Shown piece by piece: positions 1 through 13,100 of a stretch of 64,000 nt of DNA. Under the pieces are notes generated by a model. That model saw only the letters and a program-made list of their open reading frames with translations, did not search any database and was not told the origin of the DNA. The position numbers and the translations under genes are program-made. Origin of the DNA: Trichostrongylus colubriformis (lineage: Eukaryota; Nematoda; Chromadorea; Rhabditida; Trichostrongylidae); assembly GCA_963978905.1 (NCBI GenBank), contig OZ022257.1:7772509-7836508 (forward strand), in the 5' to 3' direction. Numbering within the stretch: position 1 is the stretch's first letter; each line of letters starts with the position of its first letter.

Positions 1-2048
1 TGGCAGAGTGTTGTATAGCTATGGTGAATACGTTGTTGCCTAATTGTTGTTTTTGAAAGAAAAAAATGAAAAGTGATGATAAAAAATCCTATAGACTTTC
101 GAGAGAACTTAATACCTATTGAGTGAACGTTCTTCGTATTCCGATGTCAATAGCAACAAATGTTTTGATCACCAAACTACATGAAAGCCCGCATATTGAG
201 AGATGTTTGAGGAGATACTAGTTGGGATAGCTGTCAGTATTGCGACTATCACAAAATGGAATTAGGCAATATGGACTTCTGCGATGTCGCTTGGTCAGTG
301 TCGATCACTTCCACATTACGAACATAGATTTGCCTCCTTATTCGTGTAGTACTGTGCGATAATCTGACTGGTATTCGGCTAAGTGTGTGTTAGTGTATGT
401 CTGCTGTTGTGTGTCTGTTGGTGTGTGCGACTGTAGCTATGGGTGATATTTGAATGTGTTTGTTTGGAAATTCATACTTCTCTCAGCTTACACTAGCCGT
501 GAGGCGTTCAAACATGTAAATGATATGGAAGTGGGAATTAGGAAGTGATTGGCAGAGAGTCATGACAACTGATAAAATCCGATAAGATAAGTTTAATAGA
601 CGCGTCACCAAAGTTGTTGCCTTCTCTACTTCGACGATAGGCCGCTTGAAATTATGTGCGTTGCGTGAATGGGACAGAAGTACCGATAATCGTAGTGTGT
701 GACATGGAGCGGTGAAAATTGATAAGAGGCGTACAAAGCATGTGTCATCGAACCAGTTACGGCTGAAGTGGGTATATATGTGTGTGTTCGAGCGCAATCA
801 AAATCATGGTTAACGACTACCTACACACTCATATTCGAGTGAAGGAGTGTGAAGGGTACCAAAGATCCAAACAACCATTTAAAAATCCCCAACAACGGTC
901 TCCCTGACTTTGTTCTGGAAGAAATCGCTGCCCTAAAGTAGGCTATAGGTCGAAATTCTACTTGATACTATCACATAAAATTCAGATATATTACACTTTT
1001 CCCTCTCGTTAGCTTTGTACTTGCCACCAAGATTTCGTCCACTCTATCATATCACAATCGATAACATAGGGAATCATTTTGTCAATTAGTTGTCACCTCT
1101 TATCCGCTGATCAAATCGTTGGCGGATGCGTCGGCTATCTTGAGACAGTGAACGCCATCTTATGTACAGGTTCCCTATGCATTTACCGAAATTCTTAGCG
1201 GTGCGCTATGGGTGCACCTCTCACAGTTGTGAAAGAGGCTAACTGCACATAGGTGTGAACGGGTTAGTTAAGTTATCGCGGACTGCGCCTTTAAGAAGGT
1301 GCGAATGAGTTCACATACATGGCACGGAGATGACCCGCCTTGATAACAGTTAATAGCGGTTGCTAACGAGCGTTGGAGACAAGTGTCACCAATTGTGTTG
1401 CGCTTTTCGGATTGTGACGAGTGGATACTCAAAGGTGTTATGTGCTATGGGAAGATGACATCAACCTTGGGTGATCCGAAGTGGAAACAGCTGATGGGGG
1501 TGAAAAGGGGACGCCGGTGAGCAAATGTTATCACATTCATCAAACTGTTCGAGATAAGTAAGTAGCGCTGGTACTTACTAGTGCCACGTAGAGCGTTACG
1601 GGCACATAGCACTGGATGACGTAATGAAGGTTGATAAGCGTTTATGGCAAGCTAATAATAAACCCCGTACACCGCATATCGCTGCAATACGACCACTATA
1701 GCTGAAGTGTTAAATGATTAGTGGGACAACAGACCTCGTTACAATTTTCCCCATTTTTAATTCATTTGTAACAAAGAAGAAAAAGTGGTGTGATATTCAG
1801 TGGTGAATATAGCGGATATTTCAACTATCCTCAAGGGTTGAGCAGCAAATGTCGGCAAGTGATCCTGCTTCCTACTGAAATATCAACAACGGGAGGCATC
1901 GATCGCTAAACTGCCTGAAGTCTGGAATAGTGAGTAGCGCTCACAATCAGTACTGCGCTTGTCACAGTATGGAATAAGGCGATATGGATTTCCTCGATAT
2001 TAATTAATCAGCATCACTCATTTCCACATTACACCGTTCTACGTGTTA
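1..2048. other. Gene-free left flank
   Basis: I see no exon chain, RNA gene or recognisable repeat in this stretch. The longest ORF (minus strand, 483-797) has no recognisable domain and its low-complexity composition looks like chance coding. Confidence 0.5.
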
Positions 2049-2123
2049 GGCCGCTTCCATACTTTGCGCACCGACGCCGTCAACGCGCGTGACGGTGTCG
2101 GTGCGCAAAGTATGGAAGCGGCC
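2049..2123. repeat. Palindromic MITE, family A (short form)
   Basis: Near-perfect hairpin: two arms of about 34 bp beginning GGCCGCTTCCATACTTTGCG, one mismatch, loop of about 7 nt. TTA sits on both sides, as for a 3-bp target duplication of the PIF/Harbinger type. Related, longer copies lie at 5.6, 38.9 and 54.4 kb. No coding capacity. Confidence 0.85.
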
Positions 2124-2731
2124 TTACTCGCGCACTACTGTGCGATAGCCTAATGGTGAATAATCATGAAGGCTTAAAATGTGTGTTTTTTTATGTGATG
2201 TAGTATTTCGAGCAATTGCGGGTCTACTGCTCTCCCTCCGCCTTGCTCTCGCTTGCAGTATGAACCATAAAATGAGAGGTCAGCAGCCTAACCTTTGGGA
2301 AGTTTCAAGAGCGGAGCAACATCCCCGAAGCTTCTCTCAGAATATATTATTCGAAATAGATATTTTGGTATAGAAGCCATCAAGCGATTGTGCTCGTTTT
2401 CAGGTAAAGAACGCAGATCCTGAAGAAGTCTCCGACAAAATGATGGATATTATCGATATATGCTATATGTATTGATATATATGTATAAGTATGTATCGAT
2501 AAAGTTGTGTTTGTTGTATTAGCAAGTATTATCAAACGACGTGTGGAATGCGTAAGCATAAAGCATCTAGCTGTATTGCCATTAGCTAGGAGTGAGGAGA
2601 CCAACGAGTACAGTGCTCTGCGTAATGATACAGCCACCCATAAATTATTCGAAAACTCTCAAGTTTCTACACCTTTCCCTTACCGTTTTTTTTTCTCTGG
2701 GTTGCTCTTCTGATGAAAAAAGGGTCCAGCT

Positions 2732-3118
2732 ATGACGTTTCGGACGGCTGCCGACACTATTGCGCGAGGGACAGACTTAATCTTTCAGAAAGAACTCCAA
2801 CGGAGGAGGTATAATGGTGTAGGAACAAATAATCGTTCGAATTTTTGTTTCGTTCTCATTACCGAGTCTTCGTACGTCGCACCCTTCTCTCGCCTTGCGT
2901 TTCGAGATCTTCACATGAATCTTGTTTTCATGCAAGTTAATGGGCCATTTTATGTCAGCGGGAGCACTGATCATGATGAAACCGTCACCGATGACCCGGA
3001 TGCACACGGCTCCGACCTTTATCTGGTGGAAGTTTACCTGGAATTTCATGGGGAAAAGAAATACCGATTGGGAGGCGTAGGAGAATTTAAAGACACTGTC
3101 GTCGAAGCATGGCAGTAA
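2732..3118 (+). other. Unassigned 128-aa ORF, possible exon remnant
   Basis: The second half, after a possible acceptor near 2937, looks coding: it contains FYVSGS followed by an acidic stretch and DLYLVEVYLEF, which faintly recalls the F-x-VSGS / DPYLxI core of nematode transthyretin-like proteins. The cysteines of that family are absent, I find no partner exons upstream, and a LINE fragment follows. It may be a gene fragment or a chance ORF. I do not assign a function. Confidence 0.2.
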
Positions 3119-3481
3119 GAAGTTCTGAATAATCCCATATAGACCTAGATCATTAAAATTTGTGGCTATTAGAAGTCAAATTTCGAGCTAAGGAAACCTG
3201 CTTCTATTCATTCAAAGAGCAACACGTCAGTCCTCTGGGTACTGAAAAAACAAATTGTTATTCTAGCTTCAAGCGCAGTACGATGTCAATGTTTGGTGCA
3301 ATGTTCTGGTTAGTGCTCCTGCCTCAAAACTTAGAATTGCCAGATGATCAGGAGGGCCAGAGATCGCAGAATCAGCGTTACCTTTTTCGTTGTTTCTCGG
3401 TTGACGAATGCCTCAATCTTTTCAGTGGTTGTACCATTTTGCAGCTTAGTATATGCGCCATTTTCGAAACAAATGAAGAAA

Positions 3482-4603
3482 AAGAAAAAAGAAAAAACGA
3501 CTGGACTGATTACCTCGATGCCAAAAAATCTTGCGATGTAATTTATTTTGACTTTTGCAAAGCATTCGACAGGGTTGATCATGCGAAATTTATTTAAAAT
3601 GGAGCGGCTTGGATTCCATCCAATACTCCTACAACGGATAAAAGCGTTCCTGTCTGATAGAACGTTTCAGGTCAGAATTGGTTCGACCTTTTCGACAGTG
3701 AGAGATGTCAAAAGTGGCGTTCCCCAAGGTGGTGTCTTATCCCCCATCCTTTTTGCCATATATACCTCTGATCTTCCTGGTCTCTTAGAGGAATGTGGTG
3801 TTATCTGCAAGCAATATGCGGATGATGTCAAAATATACAGAAGAGTTGAAAGCTATGAGGATACACGTGTCATTCAGAAGGCGTTAGATGTCATTTTGAA
3901 TTGGTCGTTTGAATGGAACTTACCCCTTGCCCCCGACAAAACAGTTTTCATGAGGATCGGTACTTCCAATCTGTTGCACCCCTATTGTCTAGGCCGTCAC
4001 GTTCTTGATAAAGTTTCCTCTGTCAAGGACTTTGGCTTCCACTATGATTATAAACTCAATTTTTCCTCTCACTTCCAAGCTCTGTTCAGGAAGGCCACAT
4101 TTCGCACTTATCAAATCTTCAAGGAACTGATGATAAAAGAGAGTGATATTCTTCTTAAGGCTTATAAAACTTACGTCAGACCCATTGCAGAGAGTGGAAC
4201 ATCTGTATTTTGTCCTCATAAGAAAAAAGATATCCGATTACTTGAGGGAATTCAAGATAATTTCACGAGAAAGTTGGTCATTGAGTCAAGATTGGCTTCC
4301 TATTCTAGTCTTCCTAATCCAACCAGCAGGAATCGTCATTTGAAGTTATACAGCTTATATTCCCGTAGAAAAGTATACGATGTCTGTATTGTCTTTAAGA
4401 TATTATCAGGCATTTCCAGGGCTGATGCCTCAAACTCGGTTAAAATTTCATATGCTACACCACGAACCAACTTGAAGCGATATAGCTTTAAGTGTCGTGC
4501 TGGTACTACATATATCAATCTCAAATCTAAAGTGGCACCTGTCTTCCCTGCTTTTTCACTTTTTAAAAGCCGTGTTGAGAAGGAATTGCTGAGCTATGTT
4601 TAA
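3482..4603 (+). pseudogene. LINE reverse transcriptase, frameshifted
   Basis: Two reading frames must be joined. The upstream frame carries the motif A aspartate (CKAFDRVDH) and stops at about 3597. The downstream frame picks up at FKMERLGFHP and stays open for about 335 codons to the end of the thumb/C-terminal region. The single-nucleotide indel lies near 3590-3597. Motifs B and C are intact, so decay is slight and the insertion is probably not ancient. Not functional in this state because of the frameshift and missing 5' half. Confidence 0.85.
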
Positions 4604-4672
4604 CTGAGGTGTAATGTGATCATTTGATGTCGCTCTTTGTATATTTCCTACGTCTGCCTTAAGCAGCGTTAC

Positions 4673-4700
4673 AAATAAATAAATAAATAAATAAATAAAT
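4673..4700 (+). repeat. (AAAT)n tail of the LINE
   Basis: Seven tetranucleotide units end the LINE 3' UTR. A similar tract lies at 32393-32429 behind unrelated sequence. Confidence 0.9.
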
Positions 4701-5626
4701 CCTCTATGTCTCATAATTAGCATTTGATGTGGATGCGCGAATGCAAGTCAACACTGGCGATTCTTTTTACCTGAAGAACTTTCCCGAATAATTCTGTGAA
4801 CAAAATTTTTAGACAATTTATAGGTGGCTGTATCATTATGCAGAGCACTGTATCATAGCTCACCGGAGAGTTACCAAGTTGCTTTAGAATAAATCTATAT
4901 AACACAAAAAGTCGTTCGATGTCAAACTGATTGCATGGAACATAGTAGTTCGAAAACTCATAAGACATCCTACATATTCTAAGAACTACAAAACGATTCG
5001 TTATTAGCGAAAGATGGGGAGCAATAGGGGCAAAACGGTAGAGCTGTTGTAGCATATTCTCACCAAATCTCTCGCCAAAAAAAATTTTTAGGATTTTCAA
5101 TAACATCAAGATAACTTTAATTGGTGTACATCTACCTTCATTATTTCTGCAAGTAAAATCCCATACTGAAAGTATAATAGCCAATGAACAGAAAATAACT
5201 GATTATTTGGCATTGTCTGTCAATAAAAGGTTAGCCCACGTTCTCGGTTGCTAAGCCCTAAAAGGTGGCTCAAATTGTCGTAGTCAGCGCTGCCATTAAT
5301 GGTGCTCACTTATAAATTACTGAAGGTATGTCCGCACAGAATTATTGAACGGATATTGGTCGCTGCAAATTTCTTACGCGAGACGCGGTAAAACTGAGAA
5401 AAAACCATGTGAGGAGTTGATGTATGATGCTGTGGGTGTTTTGGAGGGAAAACCACTCTACTTCAAAAGGGTGGTCACCTCCCTTGAAACGGGTCCGAAG
5501 ACTCCAGAAAACAAAGAACAACAAGGATAATTTGATGGGGGTAAGGGAGCAAATGGTGTCACATTTTTTCCAAACACGTAGCACATCGAAGTATCATTGT
5601 CGAGGTCAAGTTTCGCACACGCTTTA
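4701..5626. other. Gene-free stretch
   Basis: No domain-bearing ORF or splice-consistent exon is seen here. A minus-strand ORF of 155 codons (4717-5184) has no recognisable motif, no neighbouring exons and a composition like the surrounding non-coding DNA. Confidence 0.4.
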
Positions 5627-5943
5627 GGCCGCTCTCATACTTTGCGCACCGACGCCGTGACGCGCGTGACGGCGTCAAACTCACGCAACCATTTGCCCGC
5701 CGCAGGAGACGGCGTCCATAGATAATGCGGACCCAACCACACTACAGTATGGTGATTGTGGCCGATTCGAATCTTGGCGCTATGCCTAAGGTGATCCTGG
5801 CCGCTTCGTGTATTGGCACAGCATCAAGATTCGAATCGGCCACAATCACCATACTGTAGTGTGATTAGGTCCGCATTATATATGGACGCGCCGTCACACA
5901 CGTGATTAGGTCCGGCGTCGGTGCGCAAAGTATGAGAGCGAAC
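5627..5943. repeat. Palindromic MITE, family A, with a nested second palindrome
   Basis: The outer arms (GGCCGCTCTCATACTTTGCG and its complement at the right end) match the 2.05-kb copy. Inside sits a second inverted repeat of about 70 bp per arm (from about 5731 to 5872) carrying a CACTACAGTATGGTGATTGT arm. TTA flanks the left end and begins again just after the right end. The 54.4-kb copy carries the same internal palindrome, so this may be the longer ancestral form. Confidence 0.75.
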
Positions 5944-7682
5944 TTAGGCTCCGAAGACTCCACAGTAAAAATAGGTCCAGCTGATGTCCGGCGAAGTGGA
6001 GGTGATAAGATACACAAATTTCATCCACATTGTAGCCGACATAGGGGCAATTCTAGGTTTGATGCAGGAGCACTAACCAAATCATTGCACCAAACATTGA
6101 CACCGTAGTGCACCTGAAGCTAGACTAATAACTCGTTTTTTTTTTTGATACCCAGAGTATTGACGTGTTGCTCTTTGAATGAATTGAAGCAGGCTTCTCT
6201 AGCATCAAAACCTTAATTTTTTGATTCATCGGAAGACAACAAACCAACAACTGGTGACACAAAAAGGTACGACTTTTCAGTTCTCGCAATAAACATAACA
6301 TCTTTGCGACTTTGACATTATCAAAAATTTTAGTTTCTCGGAAAACTCGACTGAAAATCAGTCGAAGATTCACGATGGGGTGTGACTCCGTCGTTCTGGG
6401 AAATCAGAAAGTACTCCTAGCAATAGCATGTAGGCTCCGCACTTCAGCGCATGAAGACGGATAATGTGTTTCGGGAACCGAGTCTTATATAGCAGTTGCC
6501 TTTTATACGACTGTGCCTGGTTACTGTAGCACTGCTCATCCTACACTGCGGTGCATAATGATAAAGCCACTCATAAATTGTTTCAAAACTATCATAACAA
6601 GATATTTCTTGGAAACTTCTCAGGTATAGATTGTAGCAAATTTGATCGCGCATTCACACATTAATACCAAACTTGAGCTCGAAATAACAGAACAAATTCA
6701 TCTTCATTTTTTCAAAAAATGTCGCTTTTGCGGTGGTGCAAAATGATAAAGCCAGTAAGGAATTTCAACAACTCGTAAACAACGAAAGGGCAATACGCTA
6801 CTCTAATAATCTGTTGGCCTTCCTTCTCTCCGCCCCTCTTCTGGTATGAGGAATCACAAACTTTTTATCACCCTATAACACATTCAGTGTAAGATAATAT
6901 TCATTTTTTAGGTCCATAACATCTTATTTCTTTTATGTTTGTATTCACATATTTTTCTTTTTTCACTAAACAACATTGCTTTATTTTACCATCTCGTAAC
7001 ACATCTTGATTAATATCAATCCTAATCACTGAAGAGCCTCGGGATTGATATTATCATTGACTCGTTTGATGAAGAGGCGAAACGAGTTAATGTATTTGTC
7101 CTAGCTCATATGCAGCCACTGTCACATTTCCCCTTTCTTCACTCTTTCCTTCTTTTGCCTTTATTGGCTGCATTTACTATCCTTCTTCGCTTTTATCTCT
7201 ATTCTTTTTATGTTTTTCATTAAATACTTTAAATTACTTCTGTGTTTTTGCCGCCTAGACAACGTCGCTACGTCCTATGATATTTTCTGTAGTCTTTCTT
7301 TTCCTCCCTCTCTAGGCTTAACCCATTTGTTATCCAACCCGCCGTGGGAACGAACCCGTCATTGCTAAGCTGCGAAAAAAACAGGTATCCGAAAAGAAAC
7401 CATGAAAACATCAGGGAAGGTGTAATATGCAGGTATCTCTGCTCTAATAATCAAAGTGGTAATGAAGAAACTGCTCTTCTCCCCCTACTGTATATGAAGC
7501 ACTTCTACACGATTACTTTATTTGAAATACCCTTACCAATCTCCTCAATTACCTAGCGGGGCTATAGGCAGGGCAGAACTCTGCGTCCCCGCCCATGCCA
7601 CCCTTTCTCGTCAATGCCATTGTCTCTGCACCTCCCCATGCCACACTGCCTTGCTAAGCCGGAGCAAAGTATAAAAGCAGCC
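5944..7682. other. Gene-free stretch
   Basis: I see T-rich unique sequence without a supportable exon or RNA gene. Confidence 0.4.
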
Positions 7683-7685
7683 TTA

Positions 7686-7856
7686 GGCCACTGTCAGACC
7701 TTGCGATTTTGCTATTCTGTAAGTTTGCGATTTTGCCGTGTCGCGGCTCCGCACGCGAAGTTGCGGCTTTGCACGATTTCAAGGTCGTAGTGCGCGCGCA
7801 AAGGTGCGACGTCGCAAAATTGCGGAGTCGCAAAATCGCCAAGTCTGACGGTGGCC
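7686..7856. repeat. Palindromic MITE, family B
   Basis: Long imperfect hairpin starting GGCCACTGTCAGACCTTGCG and ending in its complement, with TTA on both sides (7683-7685 and 7857-7859). The interior is made of GCGATTTTGC / GCAAAATCGC motifs that pair with each other. Copies or fragments occur at 9.6, 18.4, 58.7 and 61.1 kb. Confidence 0.85.
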
Positions 7857-7859
7857 TTA

Positions 7860-9600
7860 GCGAGGCGGACCCACCCCAATGATCTTGGAGTTTGTCCCGC
7901 GTTTACTAGAAGTCCTAGTACAGCAACCTGCCTAGTTGTCACATCACGGACAACGTACACATTGATTACATGTGCAAGGCAAAACAGACGAAGCCCTAAT
8001 GAACGGAATACAATACGTGAATATTTACATTTATTGCATGCTAAGTTTACGTTGACCTCTTCATCTTCGCCTTCCGTTTGCATCGTCTATTGTGAGCCAA
8101 TACAATAGATAGTATCGGAGCAGGTGTCCTGGTCCACAAGGCTACTCTCACTCTGACAATGAGAGCAGTGGTGGACATCGGCCAACTTATGAACATACAT
8201 TCCTTTGCCACAAGCGCCAGGTCTGCGATAGCACCCCCATCCCTCGGGTGACCTTCTGGCGTTAGCCGGTGAGAAAGGACTAGCATTCAGGTGCCGCGGT
8301 TACATTAGGAGTTCGTGTCGTGGCTGCACGACGTTTGCGCGCCAGATGGTTGGATTCGTTGGGAATTGCGTGTAACTGCGTAAGAAATACAGCAACCGTA
8401 CCTTGCGCACATTTTCCTTCATTTGGCCACTAGCTGGTTTCGTTTCGACTTGTTTTAGTTTCCTGAGAGGATTTAAATGTTTTCACTTCAGTACTGGTTC
8501 ATGGCAGCATTTCTCATACATTCATTCCATTTCCTCCGCTGCGTATTATCTTTATTCGCAGAGGGACGCTGCACACCACAGAGATGTGGGCGCTTAATAA
8601 GGAACGTCACCGAACTGCAGGTGCATAGTGGCTGGACATACTGAACAACGACTGGAAAAAACTTTTAAGATTTCAAGCAAATCATCTATTTTTGTACCTG
8701 CATGGGATTTTTCAGGAGCAAAGACACAAAAAGACTAAGTAAAATGGCATGATTTAGTCCCATACAGTAACACCCGATGCTCACGATCTCATAATGCTAT
8801 AACAATACAGTCAAACGAATTGAAGAGCCATCTAAAAGATCAGTGTAGCCTATATGTATATCGGCCATTGCAACAATAACTACAACATGAAAACTTAGAG
8901 AGTACCAAAATAAAAGCTTAACAAAAAATAAGTCCGTTAGTTTACCACCTTTGCTTTGTGTTAGGCAGACACACTCTTTCCACATTGTTCGTCCGTCTCT
9001 GCAACTTCTCGCAGCACTGAATTGACAGTTGGTCCACTTTTGTGCGAGTCATTCTCGAGGATGACACGAGGTCCATAGTTATCTAGTACTGAAATTCATT
9101 TATCTAACCAATTCACCTACACCGTCAAGTAACAAAATACTTACAGCTATTTTCCCAGCTCCATATACACTGCATAGGGACATGCTTTGACGTCTTTTTT
9201 GACGGCATTGCGCTTTCCCAGAACGACGAGCAACACTCGTGCCTAGAAAAGAAAGTGAACTATTAATAACCTTAAACATATTCCTTCGCCTTTTCCCTTT
9301 CACTAGAAAATATTATCCCATGAGGGCGATGATGTTGTTTTGAAGCGCCACGCCGTGGTTTCATGGATCAAAACTGATCGTGCCAAACAATCTCGGAGTA
9401 GTCATTGGCTCACTGGCTTTGAAAAGAAGTTGAATGCATGGTGCATCTCAAAATGAGGGACTAATAGCGAACACCCCAAATAATAAAAGCCCAGAATGTT
9501 GTGTCGACGAATAATGATCGGATGCGCCACTCGTTCCATTTCAATTGAGAATCGTAGTGGCATCCGGTTAGCCTGCACAGTGTCATTCCGGGGGAGAGGT
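7860..9600. other. Gene-free stretch 3' of CMTR1
   Basis: No convincing exon. A minus-strand acceptor-like TTTCTTTCTAG at about 9243 is followed by a short open stretch ending in a GTAAGT near 9143. This could be an alternative CMTR1 3' exon, but homology does not support it. Confidence 0.35.
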
Positions 9601-9684
9601 TTCGCAACTTTGCGAGCGGAGCCGCAAAAACGCAAAATCGCGAGATCGCAAAATTACAAGATTGCGAAGTCTGACGGCGGCCTC
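9601..9684. repeat. Partial family-B MITE arm
   Basis: One arm only: GCAAAATCGCGAGATCGCAA followed by GAAGTCTGACGGCGGCC, matching the right arm at 7.8 kb. Confidence 0.6.
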
Positions 9685-10130
9685 AGTGATGCTGTCCAGA
9701 CGATTTGGCACCATTTCATCGACCTGGGAAAGACAGAAAGTTTGGTTGATCCAGGAGCGAGCATGGTCCAGGATTTGGACTTCGGGCTCGAAACGCCATT
9801 TATGGCTACATCACCTTCCGTCATTACTCCACACGGTGCTCTCAGACTGGATCACTGCAAAGTTTTGAAAATTCTAGTAATTCGAGTTGCTCTTATAGAA
9901 TAATTTTTATTGGTTCGAGCTACCGTTTGCGCGGCCGAAAAAAAAGCGCACATTCAAACACTTAATAGATAGAACCATGAAGGTTACAACTACTCAAGCA
10001 ACATAACTGCGTCCACAAAACCCAACCTCGTATGGGGCCGTACCAGCCGGGGCCTACTTGTTTAACCGTGTACGGCATGGCAAAAAACATTAAACTCATG
10101 TAGCAAGCACAGAAGTAATGATTATAACCA

Positions 10131-13100
10131 CTAATAATGAATAACACCAAGAACACACGAAAAGGAAACGTACTCTTCCCACTGGGGTTCAAAGTAACTG
10201 TGCTCAGGCCGTTGAGGACAGAAAGCATATTTCATCGAACGACTACATGACCATCCCATTTTCCACGCTTCTGCAATAACTTTGAACTTGTTTGCGCCCT
10301 AAGATGTAAAAAAAAAATGAGCGAAAATTATCAAACCTTTCAGAAGACGTGCTACTCTGATTGCTTTACACATTATTAAGTGTCCATTTTCTTCATAAAT
10401 GAGAACCTCTTCGCCAGAATGACGTACCCGTGAGAATTTCCGACGAACCTACATAGCAAGCGCTTGAAGTGGATCTGGTAAACACCACGTTAGAACTCAC
10501 CTGAGCCAACTGGTCAAACGAATACACCCCAGCTACTATCAACTGAGGTGGAACCACATATCGCTCGTGATTTCCCCAACCCAGTCTTACTTTGGGAACT
10601 ATCTAAAACCACAGTTTACAGACATCTTTTATCAGATGCATAGAAGAAACCGAAATTACCAATTTCAATGCCTGGCAGAATTTTTGGGCTGCTGCCATTC
10701 GTTTAGAATACAATAAACCCGATACATCATCACCATTAAGTACTGCGGCATCCAAAATACGAACGAGACCATCAACTGCAACGGTTTCAAGCCGTTTGTT
10801 GTCCACCTGTAGACAAGGGGAAATCAAAACTTGATCCAGTGCATAGATGTGAAACGACTACCAGTTTATATGTCGTCGCCCTTTCCACCAACAGGACGGT
10901 TCGGTCAGGGATTCGCATCAAACTGTTCTCCATCTTCTCCCAATGTTTTCTCCACACAAATACAGCATCCTAAAAAGGCACTTTACGAGAAGTCAAACGG
11001 TTTTTCGACAAGAGAAACTTTAAACCCTCGTCTTACCCCAGTTGAGATCAAAAGCTCGGGTTGTGTTGAAGCCCGATTTGATAGAATATTGAGAGAAAAT
11101 TCAGCATATCTGAGTTCCTTCACTGTTCTTTCACTGAGCATTGTAGCATCGAACGGAGGTAGACGAGCACTGAAGTCCTCACGACCATAGAACTAAACAT
11201 AACAACTCTGAAGGCTTTCAAGGTGTAGCTGACTGAATGCTATGTCACGACGCGCACAGTTCCATAGAACCGCTCCAGAACACTCTTTACTAAGCAAGAA
11301 TAATTCAAAATGCAAAACTATACAAAACCGCGATTTCTGAAGAAAAGTCGCATTTGCCGCGACGCGTGGGATATGCTGTCTCGCCGTTTCGTTCTCTATC
11401 ACTTGAATGTTTTATTTGCGCAAACACGTTGCGAACTATCTGTCCGTGGCGCCAATGACTTAGGATTCTGCGAATTCGCAGAATTGCAAGATTTTGCGCT
11501 CAATAACTTCCAATCTGTATCCGAACAGCAAACGCACTGTTGCGTACTGTTGTTGTTTGAAGAAATAATTGACTGTGTAAGGTGAAAGGCAACAGATGGA
11601 AGAAATAGGCCTTTATCGGGAAAAACAAGCAGTGGATCGATACCTTTCTCGTGAATCTTCCAAAATATTGATCAGGATCTATTTGTTGACGTTCCGCACC
11701 TCGCTCTCTTCGATCAAGCGTTTTGTTAGGAACCAGCCAATGTTTTAGGCAATCTTCTCGGAGTATACCCTGTATATAAATGAATAAATATGAATACATG
11801 TATATATGTTCAAATGGAAAAGCAAACGTATTAAATACCCACTTACCTGGTCCTTATCTATCAACGAGCTGTTTTTCGCAAAACTCAGATACTTCTGCAG
11901 ATATGTACACTGGCGTTCAGCTAACCTCAAGTACAGTAAATCAGTTATTCATAATTCATACCCTATACGGAATAACAAAACAATCGCTACCTTTCATTAT
12001 GTTCCACAATATAATTGAAAAACTCTTCGTCACTTCGTAGAGTTTCAAGTGGTACAACAGATAGTACGTCTTTCGACGAGCCTGCCTTCGCAAACTCGTC
12101 TAGCTGAACATTGACACTGAAAAATTGAGACACTCTCGAGTAGTCAACTAGGGAGATCCACATGACTGTGTATGGAAAAGCTAGTAAGCAGCAGAACATG
12201 AGAAGGGGCACCACATTGTATCGAGTCCAACCAGAAAGAGGTTGAAAAGACAGGCCAAAAGTGTCTGCTGCAATGGTAGAAAATGGAACACGTGAAGAAA
12301 AACAAAGCTTGGAAATAGAATAATGAATAAAGGAGCCTGAGAAACTCTTTAGGTAATGGCTATCAAGCCAAGCTAATATCGAAGTAGAAATCGAGAGCAG
12401 ATGATGTGAGGACAGCCGAGTGAATCCAGGGCTGTATATTCGCGCAGTGAGACGTAAATGATACGGAGTGTATAAACGAACAACTCAAGGAATACTCATG
12501 AGATACCAGAATAGCGTTCGAAGAGCGTCTAGTTTTGGAGCACTTGAATCCATAACGACAACAAATCAAACACGGATTAAATGCTATCACAGTCTGGGCT
12601 TGTATAAATCACTAGAAACAATGAATTCAAATTTACCGACCGTTTTAAGTAATCTCGCACTGCATCTGAGTAGTTCTTTCGTAGACCTTTACACACAATA
12701 TATCTGAAAAAGGAAAGCTAGTATGGCGATGAAAAGATTGATGTAAACTAAGCTAACCTCTCCGAGTTCGCAGGACGGCTTGTATGAGGCTTATGCAGCG
12801 AAATTTGGTCATATGCGATATACATCAAGTATATCAAACCCACACTACAAAAAACTGCATCATTCTTCGGGAGCATATACTAGTACTAGTATAATCAAAC
12901 AATAACTCACCTGAATGGGGTGAATAGATCAAAAAGTTTGCAAAAGAATACTCCTCCCTCTCGAACAATACAAAGGGAAACCAATAATTGACACAGATAA
13001 ATACGTTTCGACAAAATTTCCTGAAGTGTTGCTTCAGCAATGAAATACACTAGCCGAATTTTTGTATATTCTGCGAAATCTGACCTCCTGAGTCGATGAG

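Larger units (their letters stand above)
3470..4700 (+). mobile_element. 5'-truncated non-LTR retrotransposon (CR1/Jockey-like LINE)
   Basis: The element begins within the reverse transcriptase (YFDFCKAFDRVDH, RT motif A region) and runs through SGVPQGGVLSP (motif B) and QYADD (motif C) to a stop at 4603. A short 3' UTR and an (AAAT)n tail follow. The endonuclease and first ORF are missing, so this is a dead 5'-truncated copy. The clade call rests on the RT motifs and the tetranucleotide tail and is approximate. Confidence 0.85.

Noticed and set aside
2732..3118. Firm assignment to the transthyretin-like family
   Set aside because: Only a short F-x-VSGS resemblance; the family cysteines and other exons are missing.
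9100..9303. Minus-strand ORF as the last CMTR1 exon
   Set aside because: It has a plausible acceptor, but no frame aligns convincingly with the CMTR1 C-terminus, and exon 10298-10131 already ends in a stop.
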